A DNA stretch of 64,000 nt from Pseudomonas sp. IAC-BECa141 (lineage in GTDB: Bacteria > Pseudomonadota > Gammaproteobacteria > Pseudomonadales > Pseudomonadaceae). The notes under the pieces were generated by a model that did no database searches, was not told the DNA's origin, and saw nothing but the letters and a program-made list of their open reading frames with translations. A program made the translations under genes and the position numbers. Positions within the stretch are counted from its first letter, which is position 1. Each line of letters starts with the position of its first letter. The stretch covers positions 2,728,001 to 2,792,000 of the forward strand of contig NZ_CP065410.1 in the NCBI RefSeq assembly GCF_020544405.1, given 5' to 3'. Of this stretch, positions 1-8,801 are shown one piece after another.

Positions 1-119
1 ATGCGAGCTGCTGCATCAATGCGTTGTACCTGCCCAATCATCGGGGCTCCAGTCGTATCAATGTGTTCATCGACTTTCTGGAAGAGATTCTGGCGGCGCA
101 GCCATCGAGTCAGCGCTAG
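1..119 (+). CDS. LysR-family transcriptional regulator, C-terminal end (partial)
   Basis: The window opens inside a gene read from base 3 to the TAG at 117-119. The last residues, NHRGSSRINVFIDFLEEIL, are typical of the C-terminus of a LysR-type regulator, where the effector-binding domain ends in a helix that normally reads FIDFL. Only about 38 codons are visible, so target and effector cannot be judged. It points towards the large kinase gene at 312, with a 190-bp gap. Confidence 0.6.
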   Translation, partial: ASCCINALYLPNHRGSSRINVFIDFLEEILAAQPSSQR

Positions 120-311
120 ATTGCCGTTTACTGTCGCTGCGTTGCCGGTGGGTCAGGTTTGTCGCGCCGGTCGTGGTCCATTCCCTTAACACCTTCGTTT
201 GATTGCCGCGCGTCGGTTTTACTGCAAAGATTTTCGTTGGTTTTTCTCCCTGCCTTTCCCTCAGCTACGGTTAGCAAAGGGTGCCAAACGGCATACAGGT
301 AACGGTGCCCC
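120..311 (+). other. Intergenic region ahead of the kinase fusion gene
   Basis: No convincing gene is visible on either strand. The stretch should hold the promoter of the gene at 312. No clear sigma-70 boxes or palindromes are apparent. A single half-site-like CATAC at 292-296 resembles the palindromes found further downstream but lacks the second arm. Confidence 0.4.
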
Positions 312-3300
312 ATGATCCAGCGATTACCAACGGCTGCGACGGCGATGAATGAAGGCATGCAGATGCTGTGGGACGACGCAGAACGCATTCTCCTGCGGGG
401 CAGACGTGCTTCTGGCGGTCATGAGGTTGATGTCCTGATCGCCTCGCTCGCTACGGAGCAACCTTCGGGCGCTAGCGTCGAGCGGCTTGCCCATGAGTTT
501 TCCCTGAAAGACCAGTTGGAGAGCGACTGGGCTGCCCGTCCCCTTGAGTTGTTGCATGACGAGGGCCGCCTGCAGCTGGTGCTCGAAGACCCGGGCGGCG
601 TGCCGCTGGCCCGTTTGCTGACGGCACCCCTGGACGTTGCGACGTTTCTGCCGCTGGCCATCAGCGTGGCGGTTGCACTGGGCAAGTTGCATCGACGTGG
701 CCTGATTCACAAAGACATCAAGCCCGCTCACCTTCTGGTGAACTGCCCCGATGGGCACGCCCGACTCACCGGCTTCGGCCTCGCATCGCGTCTGCCCCGG
801 GAACGGCAGCCCGCGGAACCGCCAGAAACGTTGTCCGGGACTCTGGCCTATATGGCCCCGGAACAGACGGGCCGGATGAACCGCTTGGTGGATTCGCGCA
901 GCGACCTCTATGCCTTCGGCGTCACGCTCTATCAAATGCTCACCGGGTCGCTGCCGTTCAGCGCTGCCGATCCGATGGAATGGCTGCATTGCCATATCGC
1001 GCGTACGCCGATGTCGCCGAATGCGCGCGTGGCGACGGTGCCCGAGATGCTGTCGCGAATCGTCATGAAGCTGCTGGCCAAGACCGCCGAGGAGCGCTAT
1101 CAGTCTGCGCTTGGCGTCGAGCAGGATCTGCGCCGTTGTCTGGCAGGCTGGCACCTGCAGAATATGGACGAGTTTGCGCTGGACGAGCAGGGGACGTGCG
1201 ACCGTTTGCTGATCCCCGAAAAGCTCTACGGCCGAGAGCCCGAAGTCCAGACGCTGATTGCCGCGTTCGAACGGATTGCCGTCAGCCACCGACCGGAGCT
1301 GGTGCTGGTTTGCGGCTATTCGGGCATCGGTAAATCCTCGGTGGTCCACGAGCTGCATCAAACCCTGGTGCCGGTGCGCGGGTTGTTTGCCAGCGGAAAG
1401 TTCGACCAGTACAAACGCGACGTACCTTATTCGACTCTGGCCCAAGCGTTCCAAGGGCTGGTGCGCACGCTTCTGGGCCAGAGCGATTCGCAAATGGCCG
1501 AGTGGCGCAACGCGCTGCGGCAAGCGCTGGGCGCCGAGGCGCGGCTGGTGAGCGACCTGATTCCGGAGCTGAAACTGATCATCGGCGATACGCCGCCGAT
1601 AGCGGACCTGGAGCCGCCACAGGCGCAACGCCGGTTCTTGCAGGTATTGCGACGGTTTATCGGCGTGTTTGCCCGCGCCGAACATCCACTTGTGCTGTTT
1701 CTGGATGATTTGCAATGGCTGGATGTCGCGACACTCAATTGGCTGGAGGAACTGCTGACGCATTCCCACTTGCAGCACTTGATGCTGATCGGCGCTTACC
1801 GCAGCAATGAGGTGGATGCCTCGCATCCGTTGACCACCCGGTTGAGCGCCATCAAAGCGGCTGGGGGGCGGGTACATCAGATCACCCTGTTGCCGCTGGC
1901 CCGATCGCACATCGAGCAGTTGATCGCCGAGTCATCGCGCTCCGAGCCGTCGTACATCGCGCCGCTCGCGCAGCTGATTCTGGACAAGACGCAGGGCAAT
2001 CCTTTCTTCGTCATTCAGTTCCTGCAAACCCTGGTCGAACAGGATCTGCTGACTTTCGATCATGACCGCCGGCAATGGGTCTGGGACGCACAGCGCATAC
2101 ACACCAGGGGCTACACCGACAATGTGGTCGACCTGATGCTCGACAAGATGGCACGGCTGCCCGCTGAAACGCAGCAGGCGTTGCAGCAACTGGCGTGCCT
2201 GGGCAACCTCGCCGATGTCGCCTCCCTGTCTACCGTTCTGGACTTGCCTGTCGCAGAGGTTCACGGGGTGTTGTGGCCGGCGGTTCGTCATGAATTGATC
2301 ACGCGTCAGGACAGCACTTATGGGTTTGTTCACGATCGGGTCCAGGAAGCGGCGTATCTGCTGATTGATGAGGCTGCCCGTGCGCAGCATCACCTGCGGA
2401 TCGGACGTTCGCTGGTGGAGAAGACGCCGGCAGACAAGCATGCAGAAAAGATTTTCGAGATGGTCGGCCAACTCAATCGAGGTGCCGCGCTGATGAATCG
2501 ACAACAGGAGCGCGAACACCTGTCGCAATTGAACCTGCTGGCGGGCGAACGGGCCAGAGCGTCAACGGCCTATGCTTCGGCGCTGACGTACTTCGCCCAG
2601 GGCGCAGCGCTGCTGGGCGAGGGCGGCTGGGAACATCAGCGTGAGTTGATGTTTGCGCTGGAGTCCGGCCGGGCCTTTTGCGAATTCCTTACCCGCCAGT
2701 TGGGGAGCGCCGAAGCGCGTCTGCGGCAATTGTCACGCCGTGCGCTGACGCTGATCGAACGCACCCGGGTCGCCTGCCTGCAAGCGGATCTCTACCTGGT
2801 TCTGAATCAGAGCGACAACGCGGTGACGGTCTGCCTGGCTTTCCTGCGTTATCTGGGGATCGAGTGGTCGCCTCATCCCGATGACGACGAGGTGCGTGAC
2901 GAATACCGGCAGATCGGGCAAAGGCTCGGCGAGCGTCCTATCGAAGCATTGATCGATCTGCCGCCCATGGTGGATGAAACCGCGCTTGCCACTCTTGAAG
3001 CCCTGACCAAGCTGATCGTTGCTGCGGTCCATATGGACGGCAATCTTCCGGGCCTGGCCATGTGCCGGGCGATCAATCTGAGCATTGAATACGGCAACAG
3101 CGATGCTTCGTGCGTGGCCTATGCCAACGTGTCGCGGATCGCCGGGCGGCGGTTCGCGGACTATCCGGCCGGCGTGGCGTTCGCCGAGCTGGGCTGTCGA
3201 CTGGTCGAACGGCGCGATCTGGAACGCTATCAGGCACGTACGCAACTGGCGTTCTGGTTGTTTGCCAAACGCTGGGCTCAACCGATACGAACCTGCCTTG

Positions 3301-5483
3301 AGCCTTTGGCCCGTATATTTGAAGTGGCGAACCGCACTGGTGATCTGCCGATTGCCGCGTTCACCGGCAACAGCCGGGTCTCCAACCTGTTGGCCACCGG
3401 CGAACCCCTGGCCGAATTGCATGAGGAGGCCGAGCGCGGGTTGGCTTACGCCAGAAAAATCGGGTTCGGCGTGGTCATCGACTTCATCGAAACGCAGTTG
3501 GCGTTTATCCGGATGCTCCGGGGCCAGACGCCAACTTTCGGCAGCATCGGCCCGGGCGCATTTGCCGAGCGCCACTGCGAGGATCACCAGACCTCATTGG
3601 TTGCCATTTGCTGGCACTGGATTCGCACCTTGCAGGCCTGTTATTTCGCCGGCCACTACGAAGCAGCGGCAGAGGCCGGCGCCGCCGCTCGACAATTGCT
3701 CAGGTCATCGCACTCGTTTCTTGAGGAAGCCGAATATTGCTTCTACCAGGCCTTGACCCTCGCTGCCCTGTGCAGCACCAGGCCCGCCGGTGAACGGCAG
3801 GCGCAACTCGACGTCATCACCGCGCAACACCGGCAATTGCAGGTCTGGGCCGAACTCTGCCCGGACAATTTCGCCAGCCACGCCGCATTGCTGGCGGGTG
3901 AAATTGCCCGTCTGGAGGGCCGGCTGCCAGAGGCCGAGCATTGCTTCGAACACGCAATCGAATCAGCTCAGCGCAGCGGCTTCCTGCATATCGAAGCGCT
4001 GGCCAACGAGCTCGCCGCGCGTTTCTATGAAAACCGCGGGCTGCACAAGATTGCCCGGGTCTATCTTCAGGATGCGCGCTACGGCTATCAGCGCTGGGGC
4101 GCCGAGGGCAAAGTGCGACAACTGGAAGCCGAGCACACGTTCCTGCGGGTCGAAAAACCGCTGCCCGGTCCCACCAGTACCATCGCCACGCCGGTGGAGC
4201 ACCTGGACCTTGCGACCGTGTTAAAGGTGTCGCAAGCGGCCTCCAGTGAAATCGTCCTCGAAAAGCTGATCGACATGATCATGCGCACCGCAATCGAACA
4301 GGCCGGCGCGCAGCGTGGCGTGCTGATCCTGACGGAGCAGGGCGAGCAGCGGATCGTCGCCGAGGCGATCACTCGTGACGACGCGACGCAACTGGATCTG
4401 CGCGATGCGCCGGTGGCTGCGAGGCTGTTGCCGGAGTCGGTCCTGAACCAGGTGCTGCGCACTCAGGAAAACCTGGTACTGGATGATGCCTTGGCCGAAC
4501 CATCGTTCGCGGCCGACCCGTATGTTCGCCAGCATCGCGTGCGCTCGGTACTCTGCCTGCCGTTGCTCAATCAGGCGAAACTGATCGGCGTGCTGTATCT
4601 GGAAAACAACCTGACTTCGAGGGTGTTCAGCCCCTCACGGATCGCCTCGCTGAGGCTGATCGCCTCACAGGCGGCGATCTCGCTGGTCAATGCACGCCTG
4701 TACCGCGATGTCGCCGAGCGCGAGGTCAAAAGCCGCGAAAGCGAGCAGCGTTATCGCGAGATACAGGCTGAGCTGGCCCATGCCTGCCGCGTCGCGACCA
4801 TGGGGCAACTCGCGGCCTCGATTGCCCATGAAGTCAGCCAGCCGCTGGCCTCGACACTCGCCAGCGCCCAGGCAGCGCTGCGCTGGTCGGGTGCGGCGCC
4901 ACCGAACCTCGAAGAAACCCGCCTGTGCCTGGAGCGGATCGTCAGGGATGCCCATCGGGGCAGTGAGGTGCTGGATCGTATTCGCGGGCTGATTCGCAAG
5001 GCCCCTCAGCCAAAGGAGCCGGTCAACCTCAATGAGGTGATTGGCGAAGTCATCGAGATCACCCGGAGCCAGGCGCAGAAGGCCGGGGTTTCGGTCGAGG
5101 CGCAGATGGCGGCCAGTTTGCCACGGGTCGATGGCGACCGGGTCGAGCTGCAGCAAGTGGTGCTCAATCTGGTGATGAACGCACTGGAAGCCATGAGCGG
5201 TGCAGGTATCGTCAAAGGAGAGCTGCGCATCCGCACGCAAGCCAATGAAGCGGAGCAGGTGTGGGTGTGTGTCAGCGATTCGGGGCCGGGGTTCGGCGCG
5301 CATTCGATCGGGCAGCTGTTTACACCGTTTTACACCACCAAACCCACGGGGCTGGGCATGGGGCTGTCGATCTGCCGTTCGATCATCGAGACCCATGGCG
5401 GTCAATTGTGGATCGAGGCCAATCAGCCGTGCGGTGCCGTCGTGCAGTTTGTCTTGCCGGCCGATCCCGTTCTGCTTCCGTGA
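312..5483 (+). CDS. Trifunctional Ser/Thr-kinase-like / AAA ATPase / GAF / sensor histidine kinase
   Basis: This 1723-residue cytoplasmic fusion protein has, in order, a Ser/Thr-kinase-like domain (about 1-280, HKDIKPAHLL near 135), an AAA-16/STAND-type ATPase (Walker A GYSGIGKSS near 335, Walker B LVLFLDDLQWLD), a long helical repeat region, a GAF domain (about 1310-1460), a HisKA helix with the phospho-acceptor in IAHEVSQP (about 1506) and a HATPase domain (LVMNALEAM, DSGPGFG, TGLGMGLSICRS). The family is known from proteobacteria, usually as an unusual input kinase for FixJ-type regulators. The kinase lobe lacks the VAIK lysine (VLIAS) and the DFG aspartate (TGFGLA), so it may be a pseudokinase. 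The ATG at 312 has a weak ribosome site. ATGs at 345 and 357 (the latter after GAAGG) are alternatives. The likely partner is the FixJ-type regulator at 13514-14161. Confidence 0.9.
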   Translation: MIQRLPTAATAMNEGMQMLWDDAERILLRGRRASGGHEVDVLIASLATEQPSGASVERLAHEFSLKDQLESDWAARPLELLHDEGRLQLVLEDPGGVPLARLLTAPLDVATFLPLAISVAVALGKLHRRGLIHKDIKPAHLLVNCPDGHARLTGFGLASRLPRERQPAEPPETLSGTLAYMAPEQTGRMNRLVDSRSDLYAFGVTLYQMLTGSLPFSAADPMEWLHCHIARTPMSPNARVATVPEMLSRIVMKLLAKTAEERYQSALGVEQDLRRCLAGWHLQNMDEFALDEQGTCDRLLIPEKLYGREPEVQTLIAAFERIAVSHRPELVLVCGYSGIGKSSVVHELHQTLVPVRGLFASGKFDQYKRDVPYSTLAQAFQGLVRTLLGQSDSQMAEWRNALRQALGAEARLVSDLIPELKLIIGDTPPIADLEPPQAQRRFLQVLRRFIGVFARAEHPLVLFLDDLQWLDVATLNWLEELLTHSHLQHLMLIGAYRSNEVDASHPLTTRLSAIKAAGGRVHQITLLPLARSHIEQLIAESSRSEPSYIAPLAQLILDKTQGNPFFVIQFLQTLVEQDLLTFDHDRRQWVWDAQRIHTRGYTDNVVDLMLDKMARLPAETQQALQQLACLGNLADVASLSTVLDLPVAEVHGVLWPAVRHELITRQDSTYGFVHDRVQEAAYLLIDEAARAQHHLRIGRSLVEKTPADKHAEKIFEMVGQLNRGAALMNRQQEREHLSQLNLLAGERARASTAYASALTYFAQGAALLGEGGWEHQRELMFALESGRAFCEFLTRQLGSAEARLRQLSRRALTLIERTRVACLQADLYLVLNQSDNAVTVCLAFLRYLGIEWSPHPDDDEVRDEYRQIGQRLGERPIEALIDLPPMVDETALATLEALTKLIVAAVHMDGNLPGLAMCRAINLSIEYGNSDASCVAYANVSRIAGRRFADYPAGVAFAELGCRLVERRDLERYQARTQLAFWLFAKRWAQPIRTCLEPLARIFEVANRTGDLPIAAFTGNSRVSNLLATGEPLAELHEEAERGLAYARKIGFGVVIDFIETQLAFIRMLRGQTPTFGSIGPGAFAERHCEDHQTSLVAICWHWIRTLQACYFAGHYEAAAEAGAAARQLLRSSHSFLEEAEYCFYQALTLAALCSTRPAGERQAQLDVITAQHRQLQVWAELCPDNFASHAALLAGEIARLEGRLPEAEHCFEHAIESAQRSGFLHIEALANELAARFYENRGLHKIARVYLQDARYGYQRWGAEGKVRQLEAEHTFLRVEKPLPGPTSTIATPVEHLDLATVLKVSQAASSEIVLEKLIDMIMRTAIEQAGAQRGVLILTEQGEQRIVAEAITRDDATQLDLRDAPVAARLLPESVLNQVLRTQENLVLDDALAEPSFAADPYVRQHRVRSVLCLPLLNQAKLIGVLYLENNLTSRVFSPSRIASLRLIASQAAISLVNARLYRDVAEREVKSRESEQRYREIQAELAHACRVATMGQLAASIAHEVSQPLASTLASAQAALRWSGAAPPNLEETRLCLERIVRDAHRGSEVLDRIRGLIRKAPQPKEPVNLNEVIGEVIEITRSQAQKAGVSVEAQMAASLPRVDGDRVELQQVVLNLVMNALEAMSGAGIVKGELRIRTQANEAEQVWVCVSDSGPGFGAHSIGQLFTPFYTTKPTGLGMGLSICRSIIETHGGQLWIEANQPCGAVVQFVLPADPVLLP

Positions 5484-5490
5484 GCAGAAA

Positions 5491-5524
5491 AAAAGCGCCC
5501 GCCAAAAAAAACCGTGGCGGGCGC
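5491..5524 (-). terminator. Terminator of the flavoprotein gene
   Basis: A 10-bp stem (GCGCCCGCCA with TGGCGGGCGC) is followed on the minus strand by a T-run. It lies between the convergent kinase and oxidoreductase genes and can serve both. Confidence 0.75.
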
Positions 5525-5568
5525 CTGGGAATGCGCGCAGCAGTAGAGAAGGGTCAAGCGTCGCGGGA

Positions 5569-6771
5569 TCAGGCCACCGGAATCAACGGGTCGGCAGCGG
5601 CCAGTGCGGTTGCACGATCGGCGGCCGGCGGGTAGATCCAAACGGTATTGATCTGAGTCTTGAGGTCTTTGGCTTCTTGCCCGACCAGTTTCAATTGACG
5701 GTCCCAGCCCTCGGTGAACACGGCGCCCCAGGCGCCGAGGTCAAGGCAGGTCACGTACTTGGGCTGGCTGTAGGTCATCGGCGCGACACCGATCAGGTCA
5801 GCCGCCACATTGTTGCCGGCATAACGGCCCAGGCTGATCGCATGCTGGCAGGACATCGCGGCGTAGTTTCCGAGATCATCCGTGGCGGCATAAGCGACGT
5901 CGCCGGCAGCGAAGACATCCACATGCCCCAGCACTTTCAGGTTGCCGTCGACGTGCAGGCGCCCTTGCGGATCACGGCTGCCCGGCACCTGTTCGGTGAG
6001 CGGGCTGGCGCGGAAACCAACGGTCCAGACGACGGTGCTGGATTCGATACGTTGGCCGTCGGCCAGGGTCACGCCGCCGGCATCGACCGAGGCGACCGAG
6101 GCGTCGACTATCCATTCGATGCCCAGCTCCCTGGAAGCTTCCACGATGGAAGGGCGAATGCCTTCACCCAACGTCGCGGCGATTTGCGGCGAACGATCCA
6201 CTACGATGACTCTGATCGGCGCATCGTCACCCAGAGCGGCACGCAGGCGGGCGGGCATTTCGGTGGCGGTTTCGATCCCGGTAAAACCACCACCGGCGAC
6301 CACCACGGTATTTCGCGCAGCGCTCGACGGCTGGTTCTTCAAGGATTTGATATGGGCTTCGAGGCGGGCGGCTTCTTCTATCTGGTCGACATCGAAAGCG
6401 TGTTCGATCATGCCTTTGAGCGGTGGGCGAATCACGCGACTGCCGGCGGCCAATACCAGCCGGTCATAGCTCAGCTTGCCTTGCGCGCCGAAGGCATCGC
6501 TGTAGGTCACCTGCTTGCTTTGGGTGTCGATGTTGTCGGCGATGCCTTTGACGAATCTCACGCCGACCGCATCGAACAGCTCACCCAGCGGCGCCTTCAT
6601 GTTGTGGACGTCCGGCTCGTAGAAGCGTGGGCGGATACGCAGTTCTGCCTGGGGCGCCAGGACGGTGATCTGCACGTCGTTACGATCATGCTGGTCCAGC
6701 AGTCGTGCGGCGCTCAAGGCGCTCCAGACTCCACCAAATCCTGCGCCTATCACTAAAATGTGCTGTTTCAT
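5569..6771 (-). CDS. NAD(P)/FAD-dependent oxidoreductase (NDH-2-like)
   Basis: The 400-residue protein starts with the FAD-binding Rossmann signature ILVIGAGFGGVWSA. It has a second dinucleotide motif, VVVAGGGFTGIETA, near residue 160, and the late AAGDVA segment that contacts FAD. This is the layout of type II NADH:quinone oxidoreductases and related pyridine nucleotide-disulphide oxidoreductases, which pass electrons from NAD(P)H to quinones or small acceptors. No membrane anchor is obvious. The start at 6771 is preceded by AGGAG. A TATAC-N4-GTATA palindrome lies 196 bp upstream, so the gene probably belongs to the local regulon. The true substrate is unknown. Confidence 0.85.
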   Translation of the reverse strand: MKQHILVIGAGFGGVWSALSAARLLDQHDRNDVQITVLAPQAELRIRPRFYEPDVHNMKAPLGELFDAVGVRFVKGIADNIDTQSKQVTYSDAFGAQGKLSYDRLVLAAGSRVIRPPLKGMIEHAFDVDQIEEAARLEAHIKSLKNQPSSAARNTVVVAGGGFTGIETATEMPARLRAALGDDAPIRVIVVDRSPQIAATLGEGIRPSIVEASRELGIEWIVDASVASVDAGGVTLADGQRIESSTVVWTVGFRASPLTEQVPGSRDPQGRLHVDGNLKVLGHVDVFAAGDVAYAATDDLGNYAAMSCQHAISLGRYAGNNVAADLIGVAPMTYSQPKYVTCLDLGAWGAVFTEGWDRQLKLVGQEAKDLKTQINTVWIYPPAADRATALAAADPLIPVA

Positions 6772-6966
6772 CGGATGACTCCTGAGAAATTCTGATCGTT
6801 GAACGACTTGACTGTTCACGCGTGACCGTCTCCCGGTCTGCACGAAGCAGGTTGTTGTGAGCAACCGCAGAACCGGTTCGATTCGCTGGAGAAAATGCTA
6901 TCGAGGAAGGCGCGGCGGAACACTTCTACATAGGGTCAGCGCCGACATGCTTAGGTGTGAGGCGGG

Positions 6967-6980
6967 TATACACAGGTATA
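6967..6980. promoter_or_regulatory. Palindrome TATAC-N4-GTATA, copy 1
   Basis: A perfect inverted repeat (spacer ACAG) upstream of the oxidoreductase gene and just past the stop of the REC-only regulator. It is one of five copies of the same motif in 3.4 kb. Confidence 0.6.
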
Positions 6981-6992
6981 GGAAGAGGGCAT

Positions 6993-7367
6993 TCAAACGG
7001 TGCGATTGAACGCGCTTTCGATGCAGGTGATGAGTTCGCCGCAGGGAAAGGGTTTCGGGAAGTAGGCGAGCGGCTCGGGAAATGCTGCGTTGACCTTTGG
7101 CGGTGGGCCCTGGTAGCCAGTGATGAAAATGATCGGGATGCGCAGGCCTCGGGCGCACAGTGCGTCGTACATCTGGATGCCAGACAGTCCGGGCATCTGG
7201 ATATCCGAGATGATGCAGCCGGGGCGGGGCGGTGCGGTCATCGCCAGAAAAGCCTCGGCGTTCGGGTACAGCCGCACGCTGTAGCCGTGAGAGCGCAAAA
7301 GGCTGTCCAGCGCCATGCGCACGGATTCATCATCATCGACAACCGAAACAACAGCGGTGTGGGACAT
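6993..7367 (-). CDS. REC-only response regulator, copy 1
   Basis: A single receiver domain of 124 residues. The acidic pocket (SVVDDDES), the phospho-acceptor aspartate in ISDIQMPG and the conserved lysine in YFPKPF are all present. There is no output domain, so the protein probably acts as a phosphate sink, shuttle or protein-protein switch for the neighbouring histidine kinases. It is clearly paralogous to the regulator at 9897-10271. The ATG at 7367 was chosen because the receiver fold begins right there; the upstream extension is not receiver-like. A TATAC-N4-GTATA palindrome lies 85 bp upstream of the start. Confidence 0.85.
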   Translation of the reverse strand: MSHTAVVSVVDDDESVRMALDSLLRSHGYSVRLYPNAEAFLAMTAPPRPGCIISDIQMPGLSGIQMYDALCARGLRIPIIFITGYQGPPPKVNAAFPEPLAYFPKPFPCGELITCIESAFNRTV

Positions 7368-7451
7368 TGCTTTACCAGGGCTGATCTCGGGTAGCCCGTC
7401 GAGGACGCCCGCCATTGCCGCACGATACGCCGCTCGATCCGGCGGCGTACT

Positions 7452-7465
7452 TATACGTGTGTATA
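7452..7465. promoter_or_regulatory. Palindrome TATAC-N4-GTATA, copy 2
   Basis: A perfect inverted repeat (spacer GTGT), 85 bp upstream of the start codon of the REC-only regulator at 6993-7367. Confidence 0.6.
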
Positions 7466-7515
7466 GCGACAGTATTTGAACGCCTGCGAGCCCGATGCCC
7501 TTGCGGTGTGTGGCG

Positions 7516-8535
7516 TCAGCGCGAGAACCGGCTGCGGTATTCCCGAGGCGAGACCGAGAGATGACGGTAGAAGGTGTCGCGCATGCGTTCTTCGTCGCCG
7601 AACCCGCACAACTGCGCGATCTGGTCGATGTTGCGCTGGGAGTCTTCGAGCATCCGTCGCGCCGCTTCCAGGCGAAACAGCTCAAGCGCCTTCGCCGGTG
7701 TGCGACCGGTCTTGCGTTTGTAGACCCGAGCGAAATTGCGCGGGCTCATCTGTGCCTGTCGGGCCAGGGTTTCGACGTTCAGGCCCGTGTCGCCGAGGTT
7801 TTCGCTGATCCACAGGTGCAGTTCGTCGAAGCCGCCGCGGTCGTCGATCTGCGATTGCAGCAACTGGCTGAACTGCGCCTGACCGCCGGGCCGCTTGAGA
7901 AAAACCACCAGCTCCCGCGCGACCTGTAGAGCTATGGCCCTGCCGCAATCGGCTTCGACCAGTGCCAGCGCCATGTCGATTCCGGTGGTGACCCCGGCGG
8001 AAGTCCAGACCTTGCCTTGCTGGATGTAGATCGCATCAAGGTCGACATCGACACTGGGAAAACCACCCTTGAGCATGTCGCACATCCCCCAGTGGGTGGT
8101 CGCGCGCAACCCTTCCAGCAGCCCGGCCTGGGCCAGCAGAAAGGTGCCGCTGCACACCGAGGCGGTGCGTCCCGCCTTAACCGACGCCGCGCGCAACCAG
8201 TCCACCAGCGCAACGTTGTCGAGCATGGCCTGCCGGATGTTCGGTGCACCGGGCACGATCAGGGTATCTATCGCGGTTTCGTCAAAGGTGTTCAGTGGGA
8301 CGGTGTTGACCGCCAGCCCTTCGGCGGTGGCGATCAATCCGCCGGCGAGGCTTGCGGTGTGCATCGCGTAGCCAGGCAGGCCGCGTTCGGCCCTGGCTTT
8401 GGACGCTGCCCAGAACACGGTCTGTGCGCCGGTCAGGTCCAGCAAGCCCATTTGCGGATAGGCCAGGAACACCAGCGTGCGCGGCTGCGCGAGCAGACAG
8501 GTGAGTGGGTCGGGGTGATGAAAAATTGAGTTCAT
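7516..8535 (-). CDS. GlxA-family regulator: DJ-1/PfpI domain plus AraC-type HTH
   Basis: The 339-residue protein has an N-terminal DJ-1/PfpI (glutamine-amidotransferase-like) domain of about 190 residues with the nucleophile-elbow cysteine in ASVCSGTF. A C-terminal AraC/XylS DNA-binding domain follows (about 240-335, two HTH units, ending in FYRHLSVSPREYRSRF). GlxA-type regulators such as GbdR, CdhR and ArgR control catabolic genes, with the DJ-1 fold binding a small molecule. The ATG at 8535 is used because the longer frame adds a non-conserved leader. A TATAC-N4-GTATG palindrome lies 83 bp upstream. It is closely paralogous to 10938-11648. Confidence 0.88.
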   Translation of the reverse strand: MNSIFHHPDPLTCLLAQPRTLVFLAYPQMGLLDLTGAQTVFWAASKARAERGLPGYAMHTASLAGGLIATAEGLAVNTVPLNTFDETAIDTLIVPGAPNIRQAMLDNVALVDWLRAASVKAGRTASVCSGTFLLAQAGLLEGLRATTHWGMCDMLKGGFPSVDVDLDAIYIQQGKVWTSAGVTTGIDMALALVEADCGRAIALQVARELVVFLKRPGGQAQFSQLLQSQIDDRGGFDELHLWISENLGDTGLNVETLARQAQMSPRNFARVYKRKTGRTPAKALELFRLEAARRMLEDSQRNIDQIAQLCGFGDEERMRDTFYRHLSVSPREYRSRFSR

Positions 8536-8617
8536 GACGGCTTTGAGGGCTTGGTGACCGCCAGTTTTCGACGATCCGGTGTGCCCTAGTGTCCGCGTTT
8601 GCGGGCGCCAGCGCGAA

Positions 8618-8631
8618 TATACATTGGTATG
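8618..8631. promoter_or_regulatory. Palindrome TATAC-N4-GTATG, copy 3
   Basis: The inverted repeat (spacer ATTG, one arm mismatch) lies 83 bp upstream of the GlxA-type gene, in the divergent interval shared with the metallo-hydrolase gene. Confidence 0.6.
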
Positions 8632-8682
8632 GGACGCAGCCACTTCAGCGCCGGCCGTACTCGCTCGATCCGGCGCAATCCC

Positions 8683-8696
8683 TATACCCGCGTATG
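8683..8696. promoter_or_regulatory. Palindrome TATAC-N4-GTATG, copy 4
   Basis: The inverted repeat (spacer CCGC) lies about 106 bp upstream of the metallo-hydrolase start and 52 bp from copy 3, so the divergent promoter region carries two sites. Confidence 0.6.
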
Positions 8697-8801
8697 GTAT
8701 TGGTCGTCAGGGTCGCGATGCACACTCGCTTTTAAGGAGCTTTATGCCGCTCTTGCGGCATTGCTCCGAGCAATTTCGACTCAGCCAACAGGAAAGCGAC
8801 C

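Noticed and set aside
324..1910. Long open frame (528 codons) antisense to the fusion kinase
   Set aside because: It has no family features; its composition is that of a shadow of a GC-rich gene, and the sense strand encodes a full kinase/ATPase.
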